Assembly: GCA_949710005.1 (NCBI GenBank)
Contig: OX453279.1
Location: 17,492,618 to 17,556,617 of the forward strand
DNA: 64,000 nucleotides
Source: Ricordea florida
Lineage: Eukaryota > Cnidaria > Anthozoa > Corallimorpharia > Ricordeidae
Reading direction: 5' to 3'
The notes under the pieces were generated by a model that worked only from the letters and a program-made list of their open reading frames with translations, was not told the origin of the DNA and searched no databases. Below are positions 29,157 through 39,831 of the stretch, in pieces. The position numbers were made by a program, and so were the translations under genes. How positions within the stretch are numbered: position 1 is the first letter of the stretch; the number at the start of each line of letters is the position of its first letter.

Positions 29157-32100
29157 AAACAAGAGGAAAAACGAAAACTCGTAGAAAAACTGAACCAAAT
29201 TATAGAAGAACATGGTGAAAGTCTTAAAAGACTAATAGTAAAACAACTGAAACAAATTATAAAAGAACATGGTAAAAAAATTAGTAATAATAAAATTATT
29301 GAAGAGTTACGTAAAATTCCAGAAATTGATGAAGCGTTGGATAATATTCTAGAAACTGGAAATAACCCTCTCCAAAAACGTAATAAAGTTCTCAAACCTA
29401 GAAAAAATATACCTTCTTCAGAACCACCCACTCCTAAACCAAAAACTAATCTTCCACAAATCCCACCTAACATAGAACTACAATCCATCCAAACCCTCAA
29501 AACAAAGAAGAAAACTTTTAATTGGGAAAATCACACATTTAAAGTGATGGATCAAGATGAGTTTTATAAAAAGCTTACGGATCTAACCAATAAAAATATC
29601 ATAAAACTTACTAATAATAAACAACCACAACCAAAAAGACAGGTAAATATATCTGAGAGTGTGAGAGATGAATTGAATGAAAAGTTTAACCAATTAACTC
29701 AAAAAGAACAAGAAACAGCTTTGAGAGGTTATCTGAAAACATACAGGATAGATGGTATTAAAGGTTATGATGAAAAGTCATTTATCAGAAAAATCAAACT
29801 AAAAGTTGTAGATCTTATTAATCAACAAAAGAAACCGATAAAGGTAAAATTTATCATAAGGTGTAAGTTTATAAAAGAGAATCCTAATACTGGAAATTTT
29901 GATGAAGCATCACCTGATTTTCATACTGAAAAACCGGAAACCTTGTATGAGTCTGACGATTTCTCTGATTTATTCGATGAAATGATTGGTTATCCACTTC
30001 AATCGATTGATAAGTTTAAGAAAAATGGTTCTGGTTGGGTATTCGATCATGTAGAATACTTTGATATAAGCATTGACCCATTTGAGCCGCTTTCAGGAAG
30101 TTCATATATCCCAACACCAAAAATATTAGCAAACAGGAAAGCAATTATTAACCCTAAGAATGAAAATGATAATGAGTGTTTTAAGTACGCGATAACATTA
30201 GGTGTATTTCCTATAGAGAAAAACCCACAGAGAGTAAATAAAGAAATGATAGAGAACTCTAAGAAGTTTAACTGGTCAGGAATAAAATTTCCAGTTGAAT
30301 GGAAAGATATTGATAAGTTTGAAAAGCAAAATCCTAAATATATGATTTGTGTACACGGATTTAATAAAGGTAGCGGTGAAATATACCCTCTAAGAACAAG
30401 TAAGAAAGAAAGTGGATATTTGATTGATTTACTTCTAATTTCGAATGATGAGGGAAATAAACACTACTGTTGGATAAAGGATTTTAATAAACTTGTATCC
30501 TCCCAAGTCGATAAAAATCATCACAAACTAAAAATTTGTCGAAGATGCTACAAATCATACCAAAAAGAAGAATCATTAGAAAAACATAAGGAATACTGCA
30601 ACGAAAATGAAGAAGCTAATATTGTTATGCCAAAAGATAAAGATGGTAATCCTTTGTATATTCAATTTAAAAAATTCAACAAAAAAATGCGAGTACCATT
30701 TCTTTTCTATGTTGACTTTGAGACCACCCCAGAGAAAATACACACCTGCTCTCCAGATGAAAGTAAAAGCTTTACTAAACAATATCAAAAGCATAAACCA
30801 TCTGGATTCTGTTATTATATCAAGTGCTTTGATGAAAGTATATTACCATCTGATTTCGAAAAAATTAAACGATACACCGCAAAATCTTCAGATGAAAATG
30901 TAGAACAGATATTTGTGGATTGTTTGGTGGAAGATGCTAAGAAAATTTATAATAAGATTATAAAACCAAGAAACTATAAATTCTATTACTATAATAAGAA
31001 GAATATGTCAGAAATGGATAAAAAAGATTATAAAAATGCTACTCACTGCCATATATGTGAGGGTGAATTGGGAGAAGATAAGGTATTAGACCACTGTCAC
31101 CTTACAGGAAAGTATAGAGGGGCAGCTCATACAGAATGTAACTTAAATTACAAGATTCCAGAGTTCTTTCCAGTCTACATTCACAACCTATCTGGATTTG
31201 ACTCACATCTTTTTATCAAGAATCTTGCTACATCAGAAGATAAAATAAAGTGTATACCTAATAATGAGGAAAAGTATATTTCTTTCTCAAAAAAGATTAA
31301 AGTTGACGAGTTTATAAATGAGGAAGGTAAGTTGAAACCTATTAATCGTGATATCAGATTCGTAGATTCATTTAAATTTATGTCAACAAGCCTTGAAAAA
31401 TTAGTTGATAATCTTACAAAATGTGGAAAGTGTGATGTCTGTAGAGGTGTGTTATCTGGAAGTAGATGTCTTTCTCCAAAAGATGAGAAATTAACTGAAA
31501 CGAAAAAGAAATTTATGGATAAGATGTATTTGATGATGAGAAAAGGTGTATTTCCATATGATTGGTTTGATAGCATTGATAAACTAAATGAAACTCAACT
31601 TCCACCAAAGGATGCATTTTACTCTGAACTAAATGATGAAGAAATAACAGAAGATAATTACAAACATGCGAAAAAGGTATGGAAAACCTTCAATATGAAA
31701 ACAATAAGGGAATATCACGATCTATATCTTATGTCAGATGTACTCCTCTTAGCAGATGTATTCGAGAACTTTAGAGATGTTTGTATTGAAAACTATGGAT
31801 TAGATCCCGCTTGGTATTATACTGCACCTGGACTAGCTTGGGATGCGGCATTAAAGTTAACCAAAGTGAAATTGGAGTTGCTAACCGACTACGATATGTT
31901 ACTTATGTTTGAGAAAGGTGTTCGAGGAGGTGTAGCTCAGATCTCAAATAGATATGCTAAAGCTAACAACCCATACATGATCAACTTTAACCCCAACCTA
32001 GTTTCAAATTATATAGAATATTTAGATAGAAACAATTTATATGGTGAAGGAATGAGTGAACCATTACCTACTCACGGTTTTGAATGGATGAGTGAAGAAG

Positions 32101-33226
32101 AGCTTAAAAACTGGAAAAATATTCCATGTTTTGTAGAGGGTGATATGGAATATCCCCACGACCTTCACGATTTACATAATGATTTTCCTCTAGCACCAGA
32201 GAGAATTAAGGTTAATAGGGTTGAGAAATTGATTCCAAACCTAAACAATAAGGAAAAGTATATAGTTCACCACAAAACCCCAAAACTTTACGAAAGACTA
32301 GGACTAAAAATAACTAAGATTCATAGAGGTATTAAATTCAAAGAGTCAACTTGGTTAAAACCTTACATTGACTTGAATACTAATCTAAGATCAAAAGAAA
32401 ATAACGATTTTGAAAAAGATTTCTTCAAACTTATGAATAACTCCGTCTTCGGTAAAACCATGGAAAATATTAGAAAAAGGGTGGATATACATTTAGTTAA
32501 TAATGAAAAAGATGCTAAAAAATTAATATCACAACCTAACTACCAACATCGTACCATCTTTTGTGAAAATCTTGCAGCATTCCATATGAAGAAAAAAGGA
32601 TATATTTCAATAAACCTGTTTTCTTAGGTTCGTCTATTTTAGATCTAAGTAAAGCAATAATGTTTGACTTTCACTATAATTATATCAAAGCAAAATATGG
32701 TGAAAAAGCAAAATTACTTATGACAGATACAGACAGTCTTGTATATGAGATAGAAACAGAGGATTTCTATAAGGATATTAGTCCAGATGTAAGAGAAATG
32801 TTTGATACTAGTAATTATCCTGAAAATCACCCATCCGGTATTGAGACTGGTGTAAACAAAAAATTAATTGGAAAGTTTAAAGATGAATTTGGTGGTAGGC
32901 AGATAAAAGAATTTATTGGTTTAAGATCTAAGCTTTACTCTATATTAACGGATAAAGGTGAAGAGATAAAAAAGAATAAAGGGGTAAAAGTATCTGTAGT
33001 AAAAAAAACAATAAGTCATAATAATTATAGGGATTGTCTATTCAGCAAAGTACCACAGATGAGATCGATGAATGTGATAAGAAGTCACTTACATGAGGTT
33101 TATACTGAAACTGTTAATAAAGTTGCGCTATCTGCCGATGATGATAAGAGAATAATTTGTGAAGATGGTATACAAACTTTAGCCATTGGTCATTATCTTA
33201 CTAAAACAGAATCAGGCGGCAACTGA
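29154..33226 (+). pseudogene. Polinton protein-primed DNA polymerase B (one frameshift)
   Basis: I chose ATG 29154 over the in-frame GTG at 29145. N-terminal helical repeats (LNQIIEEHGES and LKQIIKEHGKK) resemble the SAP-like units of the right-end gene. Then come a C2H2 finger (CRRCYKSYQ...HKEYC, about 460-485); ExoI (FYVDFETTP, about 520); an endonuclease VII-like zinc module (CHICEGELG, LDHCHLTGKYRGAAHTECN, about 630-660); ExoII (HNLSGFDSHLF); motif A (LDRNNLYG, about 960); and motif B (KLMNNSVFGKTMEN, about 1095). A one-base frameshift near 32600 moves motif C (MTDTDSLVYE, about 32720) to the next frame, 32660-33226. It copies the element using a terminal protein primer in known relatives. 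The 3' end overlaps the convergent integrase gene by 34 bp. Confidence 0.9.
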
Positions 33227-34176
33227 GTATCATAAGGTATAATCTGTAACTCTTCCCTTACAAAACCACGTCTTTGCCCATCTACTAAATAATATAAAAT
33301 TGGCTGATTGGATGAAACCACACTCCTAGAAATATCATAAACCTGAATACTCCAAATAGGATCAGTAGTTCGTCTTCGCTCACCACCCTCAAGTTCACCA
33401 GGAGCAAGTAAATATCTAACTTTAGCCTCAAGTGGTAACCTAACCTCATCAAGTCCAACAACTCGCTTATACTTTTTTGGTTTGATATCAACCTCTTTCA
33501 TTTTTATAGCTTCATCAGGTTCTTTACCAATTATTCTCGTTGGTGTGTTATTCAAAGTTTTCAAAATATCTGGTAATCGTTTCACCCAGACTCTTGACCT
33601 TTCATTACTAATCATTTCTTGTGCATATTGATGACTAAATAATCGTTCACTTAATGTTCTATTTGCTCTTTCAACAAATGCTTGAGCTCTATGGTTTCCA
33701 GCTTCACTTCTCTGAATTTTTACATTATGTATATTCATAAGTTTTGTAACATCACCCATAAATTCTCTTCCAGGATCAACAATTAATGTTTTAGGATATT
33801 TTAACTTTCTGGAATATATTTTTTCAAAAGCTTTTGAAATCTCATGAGTTTCTTTTGAGGTTAATGGTTCAGCATCTTTATATCTCGAGGCTACATCAAT
33901 CACAACCAATGCATATCGATATGTTTTTCTTCCAACTCTATCATGTGGTAAAAATAATAAATCTGCTTGGTGAATCTGATTCGGTTTATCCACAGTCCAG
34001 TGAGGTCTAGGTATATATTTTGGAGCTGGTAGATATATTTGCCATATTGCCTGTTTCTCAAGCCATTGTTTAGCCACATCTTCACTTACTTTTGCTTTTT
34101 CAGCTAATTTAGGAATTGCAGAATATCCTTTCCAATAACCAAAAGTTGAATAATATATTTTTGATAGGTAACTCAT
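33193..34176 (-). CDS. Polinton integrase (retroviral-type, DDE)
   Basis: It is 327 residues and intact. The N-terminal zinc-binding region is poorly conserved. The core has HQADLLF (Asp72), LIVDPGREF (Asp134) and FVERANRTL (Glu169), giving the D,D-35-E spacing of retroviral integrases. The C-terminus has an SH3-like segment (KVRYLLAPGELEGG, GFVREELQIIP). It would insert the element with a short target duplication. It is divergently transcribed from the capsid gene with 33 bp between start codons. Confidence 0.92.
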   Translation of the reverse strand: MSYLSKIYYSTFGYWKGYSAIPKLAEKAKVSEDVAKQWLEKQAIWQIYLPAPKYIPRPHWTVDKPNQIHQADLLFLPHDRVGRKTYRYALVVIDVASRYKDAEPLTSKETHEISKAFEKIYSRKLKYPKTLIVDPGREFMGDVTKLMNIHNVKIQRSEAGNHRAQAFVERANRTLSERLFSHQYAQEMISNERSRVWVKRLPDILKTLNNTPTRIIGKEPDEAIKMKEVDIKPKKYKRVVGLDEVRLPLEAKVRYLLAPGELEGGERRRTTDPIWSIQVYDISRSVVSSNQPILYYLVDGQRRGFVREELQIIPYDTQLPPDSVLVR

Positions 34177-34212
34177 TTAAAGATTAATCAAAGTATCTTA
34201 TAAATCAATATG
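34176..34212 (+). promoter_or_regulatory. TTTAAAGATT motif upstream of the capsid candidate
   Basis: TTTAAAGATT at 34176-34185, 24 nt before ATG 34210. The same bases immediately precede the integrase start on the other strand. Confidence 0.5.
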
Positions 34213-35436
34213 ACGTCTGAAAAAATTAATCCAAACAGAATTCCACGAGAGCCATTTGGTTTGAAAGCAGAATCAACACTTAATCGAATTACTCTCAATC
34301 CATCTTCAGCTAATACTGGAGAAACCTTATATATAAATATTCCAAAACTTTCTGAGAATTTAGTGATTGTACCTGGAAGTGTATCTCTACTATTTGACTT
34401 GGATGTTGATGGGCATGCTAATAACACACTCGTGAATAATGTAGGCAGTAATCTTGTATCTAGACTTAGGGTTCTTTTTGGTGGTGAAACATTACAGGAT
34501 ACTCAAAGATACGACCTATTTCAAACCTATCATGATTTATTTTTACCAGATGAAGATCGCGCGGATAGATTAAAACAAGGTATTTCTTCTGAAAACATGA
34601 GGAAGCTCAGGACAAATGCAGGTGATAAGAAAACACAAGATGTTAAGGAAGTGGCTCTTGCATCAGTGCATAACACCAAGTATCATATTCCACTAAACCA
34701 TCCTATTCTAAACGATCACGGAGTTTTCTATCCAAGGGGTTTAGATCATCAACTAATCTTTGAGATTACACTGGCCCCAGTTAATGATATTGTTATTTAT
34801 TCTGACACAACTAAGACTCCGACATATTCAATCAAAAACCTTGAGTTGGAATATTCTTGTATTTCAAGCGAATACTTAGCTCGTGAGGCTCAGGCAGCTT
34901 ATCAGGTTGGTAAAGGATTCTTTTATGAAAATGTCACTCTACACAAAACTTTTACCATATCCTTGGGCGGTGATAGTGTTATAAATCAGCATATTAATCT
35001 ACCTAGAAGATCAATGACGGGGATATTATGTTTGTTTACATTACCCAGCGCTGCAGGAGCACGTAACTCTGAGTTTTTTTACAATCCAGGTATCACCTCG
35101 ATCAATATAGATGTTGATGGCGTACCAAATCGTTTATACTCAAAGGGAATGATACCATCAGACCTCTGGGAGTCGGTAAAGAAACGTTTCGGAAGAGAGG
35201 GTGTAAAGGAAAAGGATTTTTATGGTGATAAGTTTGCTCTGTGGGTTGATATGAGAACTCACCCTGATAATGGTATTCATGGAGGAGGCCTAGCCTTAAA
35301 TAATGCGCAAGATGGTGTAAAAATAGAAATTAAAAGAAAACAAAGTGGATCTGGTACTATAACCTGTTATATGTTTGTTGTGGCTGATGCAATGATGGAG
35401 ATTATGAATTCAAACTTACATTCGATAAAGTACTAG
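34210..35436 (+). CDS. Polinton major capsid protein candidate (double jelly-roll)
   Basis: It is 408 residues, intact and beta-rich, with the order and neighbours expected of the Polinton capsid gene: next to integrase and directly before the ATPase. Recognisable segments are REPFGLKAESTLNRITLNPS, FGGETLQDTQRYDLFQTYHD, IPLNHPILNDHGVFYPRGL and INLPRRSMTGILCLF, which I recall from cnidarian and nematode (F54H12.2-like) Polinton proteins. Double jelly-roll folding is inferred from family knowledge, not seen. The 526-residue protein at 42123 is the alternative or partner structural protein. Confidence 0.65.
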   Translation: MTSEKINPNRIPREPFGLKAESTLNRITLNPSSANTGETLYINIPKLSENLVIVPGSVSLLFDLDVDGHANNTLVNNVGSNLVSRLRVLFGGETLQDTQRYDLFQTYHDLFLPDEDRADRLKQGISSENMRKLRTNAGDKKTQDVKEVALASVHNTKYHIPLNHPILNDHGVFYPRGLDHQLIFEITLAPVNDIVIYSDTTKTPTYSIKNLELEYSCISSEYLAREAQAAYQVGKGFFYENVTLHKTFTISLGGDSVINQHINLPRRSMTGILCLFTLPSAAGARNSEFFYNPGITSINIDVDGVPNRLYSKGMIPSDLWESVKKRFGREGVKEKDFYGDKFALWVDMRTHPDNGIHGGGLALNNAQDGVKIEIKRKQSGSGTITCYMFVVADAMMEIMNSNLHSIKY

Positions 35437-35484
35437 TTTAAATGAAATTTAACTTAAAACCTGATGTTATAATACAAAAAAATT

Positions 35485-36096
35485 ATGGAAGAATTACGAG
35501 ATAAAGTTCCTTTTCATTGTATTATAACCGGTCCAACAAATTGCGGAAAGACAAAGTACCTCATAGATCAACTCCGAGGTTCATTCCGAAAAGTTTTTGA
35601 ATATATTGTTTTAACATGCCCAACTTTTTCTAAAAATAAAACCTATCATAATTTTGCTAATAAAGATAAACATTTCTATGTGTTATCACCCGATTCTAGT
35701 AACATTGATGAGATTAACGAGTTATTAACTGATTGTCAAACTTTATTCTCCGGAACAAATACACTAATAATTTTAGACGATTGTGCTGTTTCGAATGATC
35801 TGAAGAAACGATCGAACAAGTTTATAGATTTAGCATTTTCTGGAAGACATCATGGATTATCAGTATGGGTTCTCACTCAGCAATTAACGTCTATAGCAAA
35901 ACCATTCCGTGAAAATGTAGCTTGTGTGGTCTCATTCCATAATCCATCACAGAAAGGTATGAAGATGCTTTTCGAAGATTATGGGGGAGATTTAGACTCT
36001 GAAACTAGTAAAAAATTTGTACAACTCCTGAAAACTGAAAAATATGTGACCTTTCACGGGAAAACGTACACTAACGGCTTTCCGTTAAACGGGTGA
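35485..36096 (+). pseudogene. Polinton packaging ATPase (FtsK/A32-like), cut by a foldback element
   Basis: Walker A is IITGPTNCGKTKYLIDQL (residues about 11-28) and Walker B is TLIILDDCAV (about 93). Next come a sensor-like SGRHHGLSVWVLTQQLTSIA and an arginine-bearing FRENVACVVSFHNP. This is the A32/FtsK-type genome-packaging ATPase of Polintons and NCLDVs. The native frame stops matching at 36046, where the foldback element begins; the last residues shown belong to that element. The original 3' end lies just after 37979, so only about a dozen or two C-terminal residues were displaced. Confidence 0.85.
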
Positions 36097-36099
36097 AAC

Positions 36100-36445
36100 G
36101 AACGGCTATCGAACGGGTTAGAAACGGGTCACCAAGCCGTTTGAAACGGGTAAGCAAACCGTTCGAACGGCTGATGAAAATTTCGAACGGGTTGCCAAGC
36201 CGTTCGAACGGCTGATGAAAAATTTCGAACGGGTTGCCAAGCCGTCCGAACGGCTGATGAAAAATTCCGAACGGGTTGCCAAGCCGTCCGAACGGCTGAT
36301 GAAAAATTCCGAACGGGTTGCCAAGCCGTTCGAACGGCTGATGAAAAGTATCGAACGGGTTAGCAAACCGTTCGAACGGCTGATGAATTCCGAACGGGTG
36401 GCCAAGCCGCTCGAACGGCTGCGAAAAAATTATTCGAAAGGGTAA
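36100..36445 (+). repeat. 42-bp tandem array, left arm of the foldback element
   Basis: About seven units of the type GAACGGGTTGCCAAGCCGTT + CGAACGGCTG + 12 variable bases. Each unit contains the 12-bp palindrome CCGTTCGAACGG or a one-base variant. The exact 42-bp step leaves frames open on both strands, producing spurious 14-residue repeats. Confidence 0.85.
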
Positions 36446-37639
36446 ACAAACACTTCGAACAGTTGATTAAAAATAATTGTGAACGAGACGCCACCCACGA
36501 TAACCTTGATAATTGCGTTCATTCCTTTTCAAACGAATGCCGTGGCGCAATGAACGGCTGAATAGCTCACTTGAATTTCGACGGAAACCTCTCTATCGTG
36601 GAAACTCCTGCTTTCACTACTTTATTATTTTCATCGCTAAAAGCCAAAGAAAGTAAAATTGAAACGCAGCGAACATAGGTTACGTATTATTTTGTTTCCA
36701 AAATCGTTCGAACGGCTAGGTTAATTGATGAAACTGGTACATAGGAAATGTTTAAACGGTTTCTTATTTATTGTAACAACACATAACAAAATAATTGTAG
36801 TGCAATAAATATTTATAGCGTACTTGACTTCTTTAGTGTCAATTTCTTCACTTCGGGACCTTTTATTTGTTCGTAAGGTCAACACCACACATTGCTCAAA
36901 CCGACAAATAAAAGCATTTTACCAGTTAATTGAAGTTAATGCCTTTCAAGCAACCATCTGACAATAGTTTCCAATAAAACCGAAACCGTTATTTTTCTCT
37001 CAATTTGCCGTGACGCTTCAAAATACCAAAAATCACGCATCCTTCAGCCGAAACAAGCGCACCACACATGAATATACGTCGTTCTTTAATCCATGAGCCG
37101 CCCTACCCTAGCCAGCCCTTTTCAGTAACGGACTCGATGTGGCTGGGTATTCTGCAGTTACTCGGATTCTTTACCGTTGCAAATAATTTTGCATATTCGC
37201 CGATGCTTCTTCGCCGATGCTTTCTCGGCGAAAGCGAAAGAGTTTGTTGATTCAGCTTTCCGGTTGCCTTGGAAATGCATTCCAGAGCAACCAGAGCATG
37301 CTGGGAGAAAAAAATGGCCGCTTGAGATTCACACGTGGTTTCAAAAAAATATTAATGGTTGTGACAGCTTGTCCTTGTATTCGATTCACGAACAAGCTTG
37401 GATAACATCAATTTTATCAGACTTGCCAGCCGGGAAACTCAAAAAAACGGAAAACTCGAGTTACTGCAAGTTTCTGGGTTCTTAAAACAGCGCGAACGGG
37501 TGAATTTCTTTCAACGAACGAATGGCATAATCCCGCTCGTAAGGCCTAGCTAGATACTAGCTCAATGTTTTTCTTCCTGAACGGATGATCCAGTTCGTAT
37601 GACGGATTATACACGTCGTTTAAACGGATGACTGTTTCC

Positions 37640-37920
37640 AGCGAACGGGTGTTGAAGTCGTTCGAACGGTTGGGCGTTTCTACCAAACGGGTGACCAAGT
37701 CGTTCGAACGGATGGATGTTTTTATCAAACGGGTTACAAAGTCGTTCGAACGGCTGGACGTTTCTACCGAACGGGTGAGTAAGCCGTTCGAACGGCTGGA
37801 CGTTTCTACCGAACGGGTGAGTAAGCCGTTCGAACGGATGCAAATTTTTTCGAACGGATGACCAAGCCGTTCGAACGGATGCAAATTTTTTTCTAACGGC
37901 TTGCAAACGGCTTGCAAACG
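37640..37920 (+). repeat. 42-bp tandem array, right arm of the foldback element
   Basis: About six units, same orientation and period as the left array but with a different spacer (ATGGACGTTTCTACC-like). They share the GAACGGGTnnnnAAGCCGTT core and the CCGTTCGAACGG palindrome. Confidence 0.85.
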
Positions 37921-38076
37921 GAATTCCGTTCGAAAACGGAAAGTCGTTAGTGTACGTTTTCCCGTGAAAGGTCACATATTCTAGACTTTGTTTATGTTTA
38001 CGTTATCCATTCCAATGTTATTTGGAGATTCCTGCGGTGATTTAAAAGAATCTATGTTTTATTACAAAATTAAAAT

Positions 38077-38624
38077 ATGACAGAAGTTGAAGATTATATT
38101 GAAGAAGAAGAAAAAACCGGAGGAAAGACTGGGGTAAAAGATGAGGTAAAATATAATGATGATATTGAAATCAAACAAGAATCACTTGCTATTCTCGCAT
38201 CTCTTGGGACTACAAAGGAATATTTAGGTGTTAACATGAGTCTAGGTGATATCAAGAAACTCACAGAAAAAGATGTTGAAAAATATTATAATAGATACCA
38301 GACAGTACAGACTGCTATCAGGCAGTATTAGGTAAGAAAATTAGTGGTGGATTAGTAGATTCATCTCTTCAATTAGTTTCTCAAATCATTTCTTACATGG
38401 TTCCTGTGGATGATATAGAAGCACTTTGTAAAGATTTGAAGAATGATGAGTTGGTTAATCGTGAACTGACAAACTTTGTAGGTCTCTTAGCATTAAAAGG
38501 TGGAAGATTGGTAGCACTTGCCAGCGGACTATTCCAGGTTGCTAAGCACATTAAAATCAACAAAATACAAGAAGTTACAAGGACAATTACAGATGATTCT
38601 AACAAAACTGAACATACTACTTAG
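38077..38624 (+). pseudogene. Polinton small helical protein (one frameshift)
   Basis: The first part (38077-38331) is acidic (TEVEDYIEEEEKTGG) and then helical (LAILASLGTTKEYLGVNMSL). One frameshift near 38320 moves it into a frame that runs through GGLVDSSLQLVSQIISYMVP to 38624, about 182 codons in all. A TTTAAAAGAA near 38041 resembles the shared upstream motif. I do not recognise the function; similar short proteins occur in the structural-gene block of cnidarian Polintons. Confidence 0.6.
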
Positions 38625-38655
38625 CACAACTTAACATACTACTTAACACAACTGA

Positions 38656-38693
38656 TTTAAAGATTCTTTACTTTTGAAAATAAAATAATAATG
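38656..38693 (+). promoter_or_regulatory. TTTAAAGATT motif
   Basis: 38656-38665, 25 nt before ATG 38691. Confidence 0.55.
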
Positions 38694-39104
38694 ACAGAAG
38701 AAGTTGTTGAACAAATTACAATAGATCCACCTACCACTAAAAATAAGAAATCTGTTAAAGAGAAAGATCCTAAAAAGGTTGCAGCTGGTAAGGCAATGGC
38801 AGAAAAAAACAGATTAGCTAGAGAAGCGTTAGCCAGGGAAATGAAACGTGAAAAGGAACAAGCGGAGATTAAACAGGAAGAAAATTCAAACCAAGAGAGT
38901 GAACCTAAAGCATGGCTTCCAGAGCTATCTTTTACTACTGTATTATCAATATTTGGAATAGGGTTTACAGCATTTGACATGTTTATGAGATATTATAAAA
39001 ACAGAATACCTGATTTATCACAAGTTCCTACTAAAGTTCCACCCTCAAATATTCCTGTACCACAACCACCACCCACACAGATTCCAAAAATAGGAATGTT
39101 ATAA
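38691..39104 (+). CDS. Polinton membrane protein, basic coiled coil plus Pro-rich tail
   Basis: It is 137 residues. A Lys/Glu-rich coiled coil (about 20-70) precedes one probable membrane segment (FTTVLSIFGIGFTAFDMFM, about 82-100) and a proline-rich tail (VPPSNIPVPQPPPTQIP). Function unknown; possibly a virion or membrane component by position among structural genes. Confidence 0.7.
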   Translation: MTEEVVEQITIDPPTTKNKKSVKEKDPKKVAAGKAMAEKNRLAREALAREMKREKEQAEIKQEENSNQESEPKAWLPELSFTTVLSIFGIGFTAFDMFMRYYKNRIPDLSQVPTKVPPSNIPVPQPPPTQIPKIGML

Positions 39105-39113
39105 GGAAAGTAG

Positions 39114-39148
39114 TTTAAAGATTTCTTACTGTTTAGTAAAAAATTATG
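39114..39148 (+). promoter_or_regulatory. TTTAAAGATT motif, bipartite form
   Basis: TTTAAAGATT at 39114-39123, followed by TCTTACTGTTTAGTAAAAAA just before ATG 39146. Nearly the same block precedes ATG 39829. Confidence 0.65.
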
Positions 39149-39364
39149 TCAACTGAAAACAAACTTGTGAAAACTGTTACTGATTCAGCCGTCATTATCG
39201 GATTAGCTGCTGGAGTTGGTTATGTAGCTAAAAAAGCTCTGAAAGAATCATTTATGAACGATCCATCCTCAAGTATTACAAATTATGCTAAATGGGTAGC
39301 TGTATTGTTAGGTAGTATGTACCTAAAAACATATTTAGAGAATCAAAAGATTTTACCAACTTAA
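39146..39364 (+). CDS. Polinton small membrane protein (72 aa)
   Basis: Two probable membrane segments: AVIIGLAAGVGYVAKKAL and YAKWVAVLLGSMYLKTYL. No homology recognised. Its upstream motif and gene order mark it as a real gene despite its size. Confidence 0.7.
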   Translation: MSTENKLVKTVTDSAVIIGLAAGVGYVAKKALKESFMNDPSSSITNYAKWVAVLLGSMYLKTYLENQKILPT

Positions 39365-39390
39365 AGATTTTACATATTGACTAACAAATG
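39360..39390 (+). promoter_or_regulatory. CTTAAAGATT motif variant
   Basis: 39360-39369, overlapping the stop of the preceding gene and 18 nt before ATG 39388. Confidence 0.45.
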
Positions 39391-39780
39391 GCAACAATAG
39401 CAAAGATGGTTGGAGGAGCCATTTTGAATGCGACTACATTCGTTGGTGGATCATATCTTGCAAAATATCTCTCAGGTGATAAAACAGATGCAGAACGAAT
39501 ACGACATGATAAGGCATTAGAAAAATATCAAAAAGATTATGCTACATATCAGGAAAAAAGACAGAATCTCATTGATTGGCACTCTCAACAGAAGGATGAT
39601 AAATATCAGGCATCACAAAATATTTCTAATACCGATGAAGCTTTGAAATTGTATAGTCAGACACATGAACCAAAATTCTCTGATTATTATAGACCTAGTG
39701 ACAATCAAAAGATGGGTGAAATGGCTTATGTAGGCGGTGGTATGTTGGCATTGGGTTATATGGTTAGTAAATTATTTTAG
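39388..39780 (+). CDS. Polinton small membrane protein (130 aa)
   Basis: A Gly/Ala-rich hydrophobic N-terminus (MVGGAILNATTFVGGSYLA), a Tyr/Lys-rich helical middle, and a second hydrophobic segment at the C-terminus (MAYVGGGMLALGYMVSKLF). Function unknown; probably membrane-associated. Confidence 0.7.
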   Translation: MATIAKMVGGAILNATTFVGGSYLAKYLSGDKTDAERIRHDKALEKYQKDYATYQEKRQNLIDWHSQQKDDKYQASQNISNTDEALKLYSQTHEPKFSDYYRPSDNQKMGEMAYVGGGMLALGYMVSKLF

Positions 39781-39796
39781 TAAAGTGTGTGATCAG

Positions 39797-39831
39797 TTTA
39801 AAGATTTCTTACTGATGAGTAAAAAATCATG
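39797..39831 (+). promoter_or_regulatory. TTTAAAGATT motif, bipartite form
   Basis: TTTAAAGATT at 39797-39806, then TCTTACTGATGAGTAAAAAA before ATG 39829. Confidence 0.65.

Larger units (their letters stand above)
36046..37975. mobile_element. Foldback-type DNA element inside the Polinton ATPase gene
   Basis: The ends GTGACCTTTCACGGGAAAAC... and its inverted copy agree over about 47 bp. ATAT flanks both sides (36042-36045 and 37976-37979). Inside each end lies an array of 42-bp units, and the middle (36480-37490) is unique AT-rich DNA with no recognised gene. Non-autonomous; superfamily unknown. Confidence 0.8.

Noticed and set aside
37068..37485. Short overlapping open frames in the centre of the foldback element
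   Set aside because: Overlap each other in three phases, have no domain and no upstream motif; treated as non-coding.
36100..37920. Regular repeats resembling a CRISPR array or a repeat protein gene
   Set aside because: Units are contiguous 42-bp tandem repeats with a palindromic core, lie inside a TIR element in animal DNA, and have no unique spacers or cas genes. The open frames exist on both strands only because 42 is a multiple of three.
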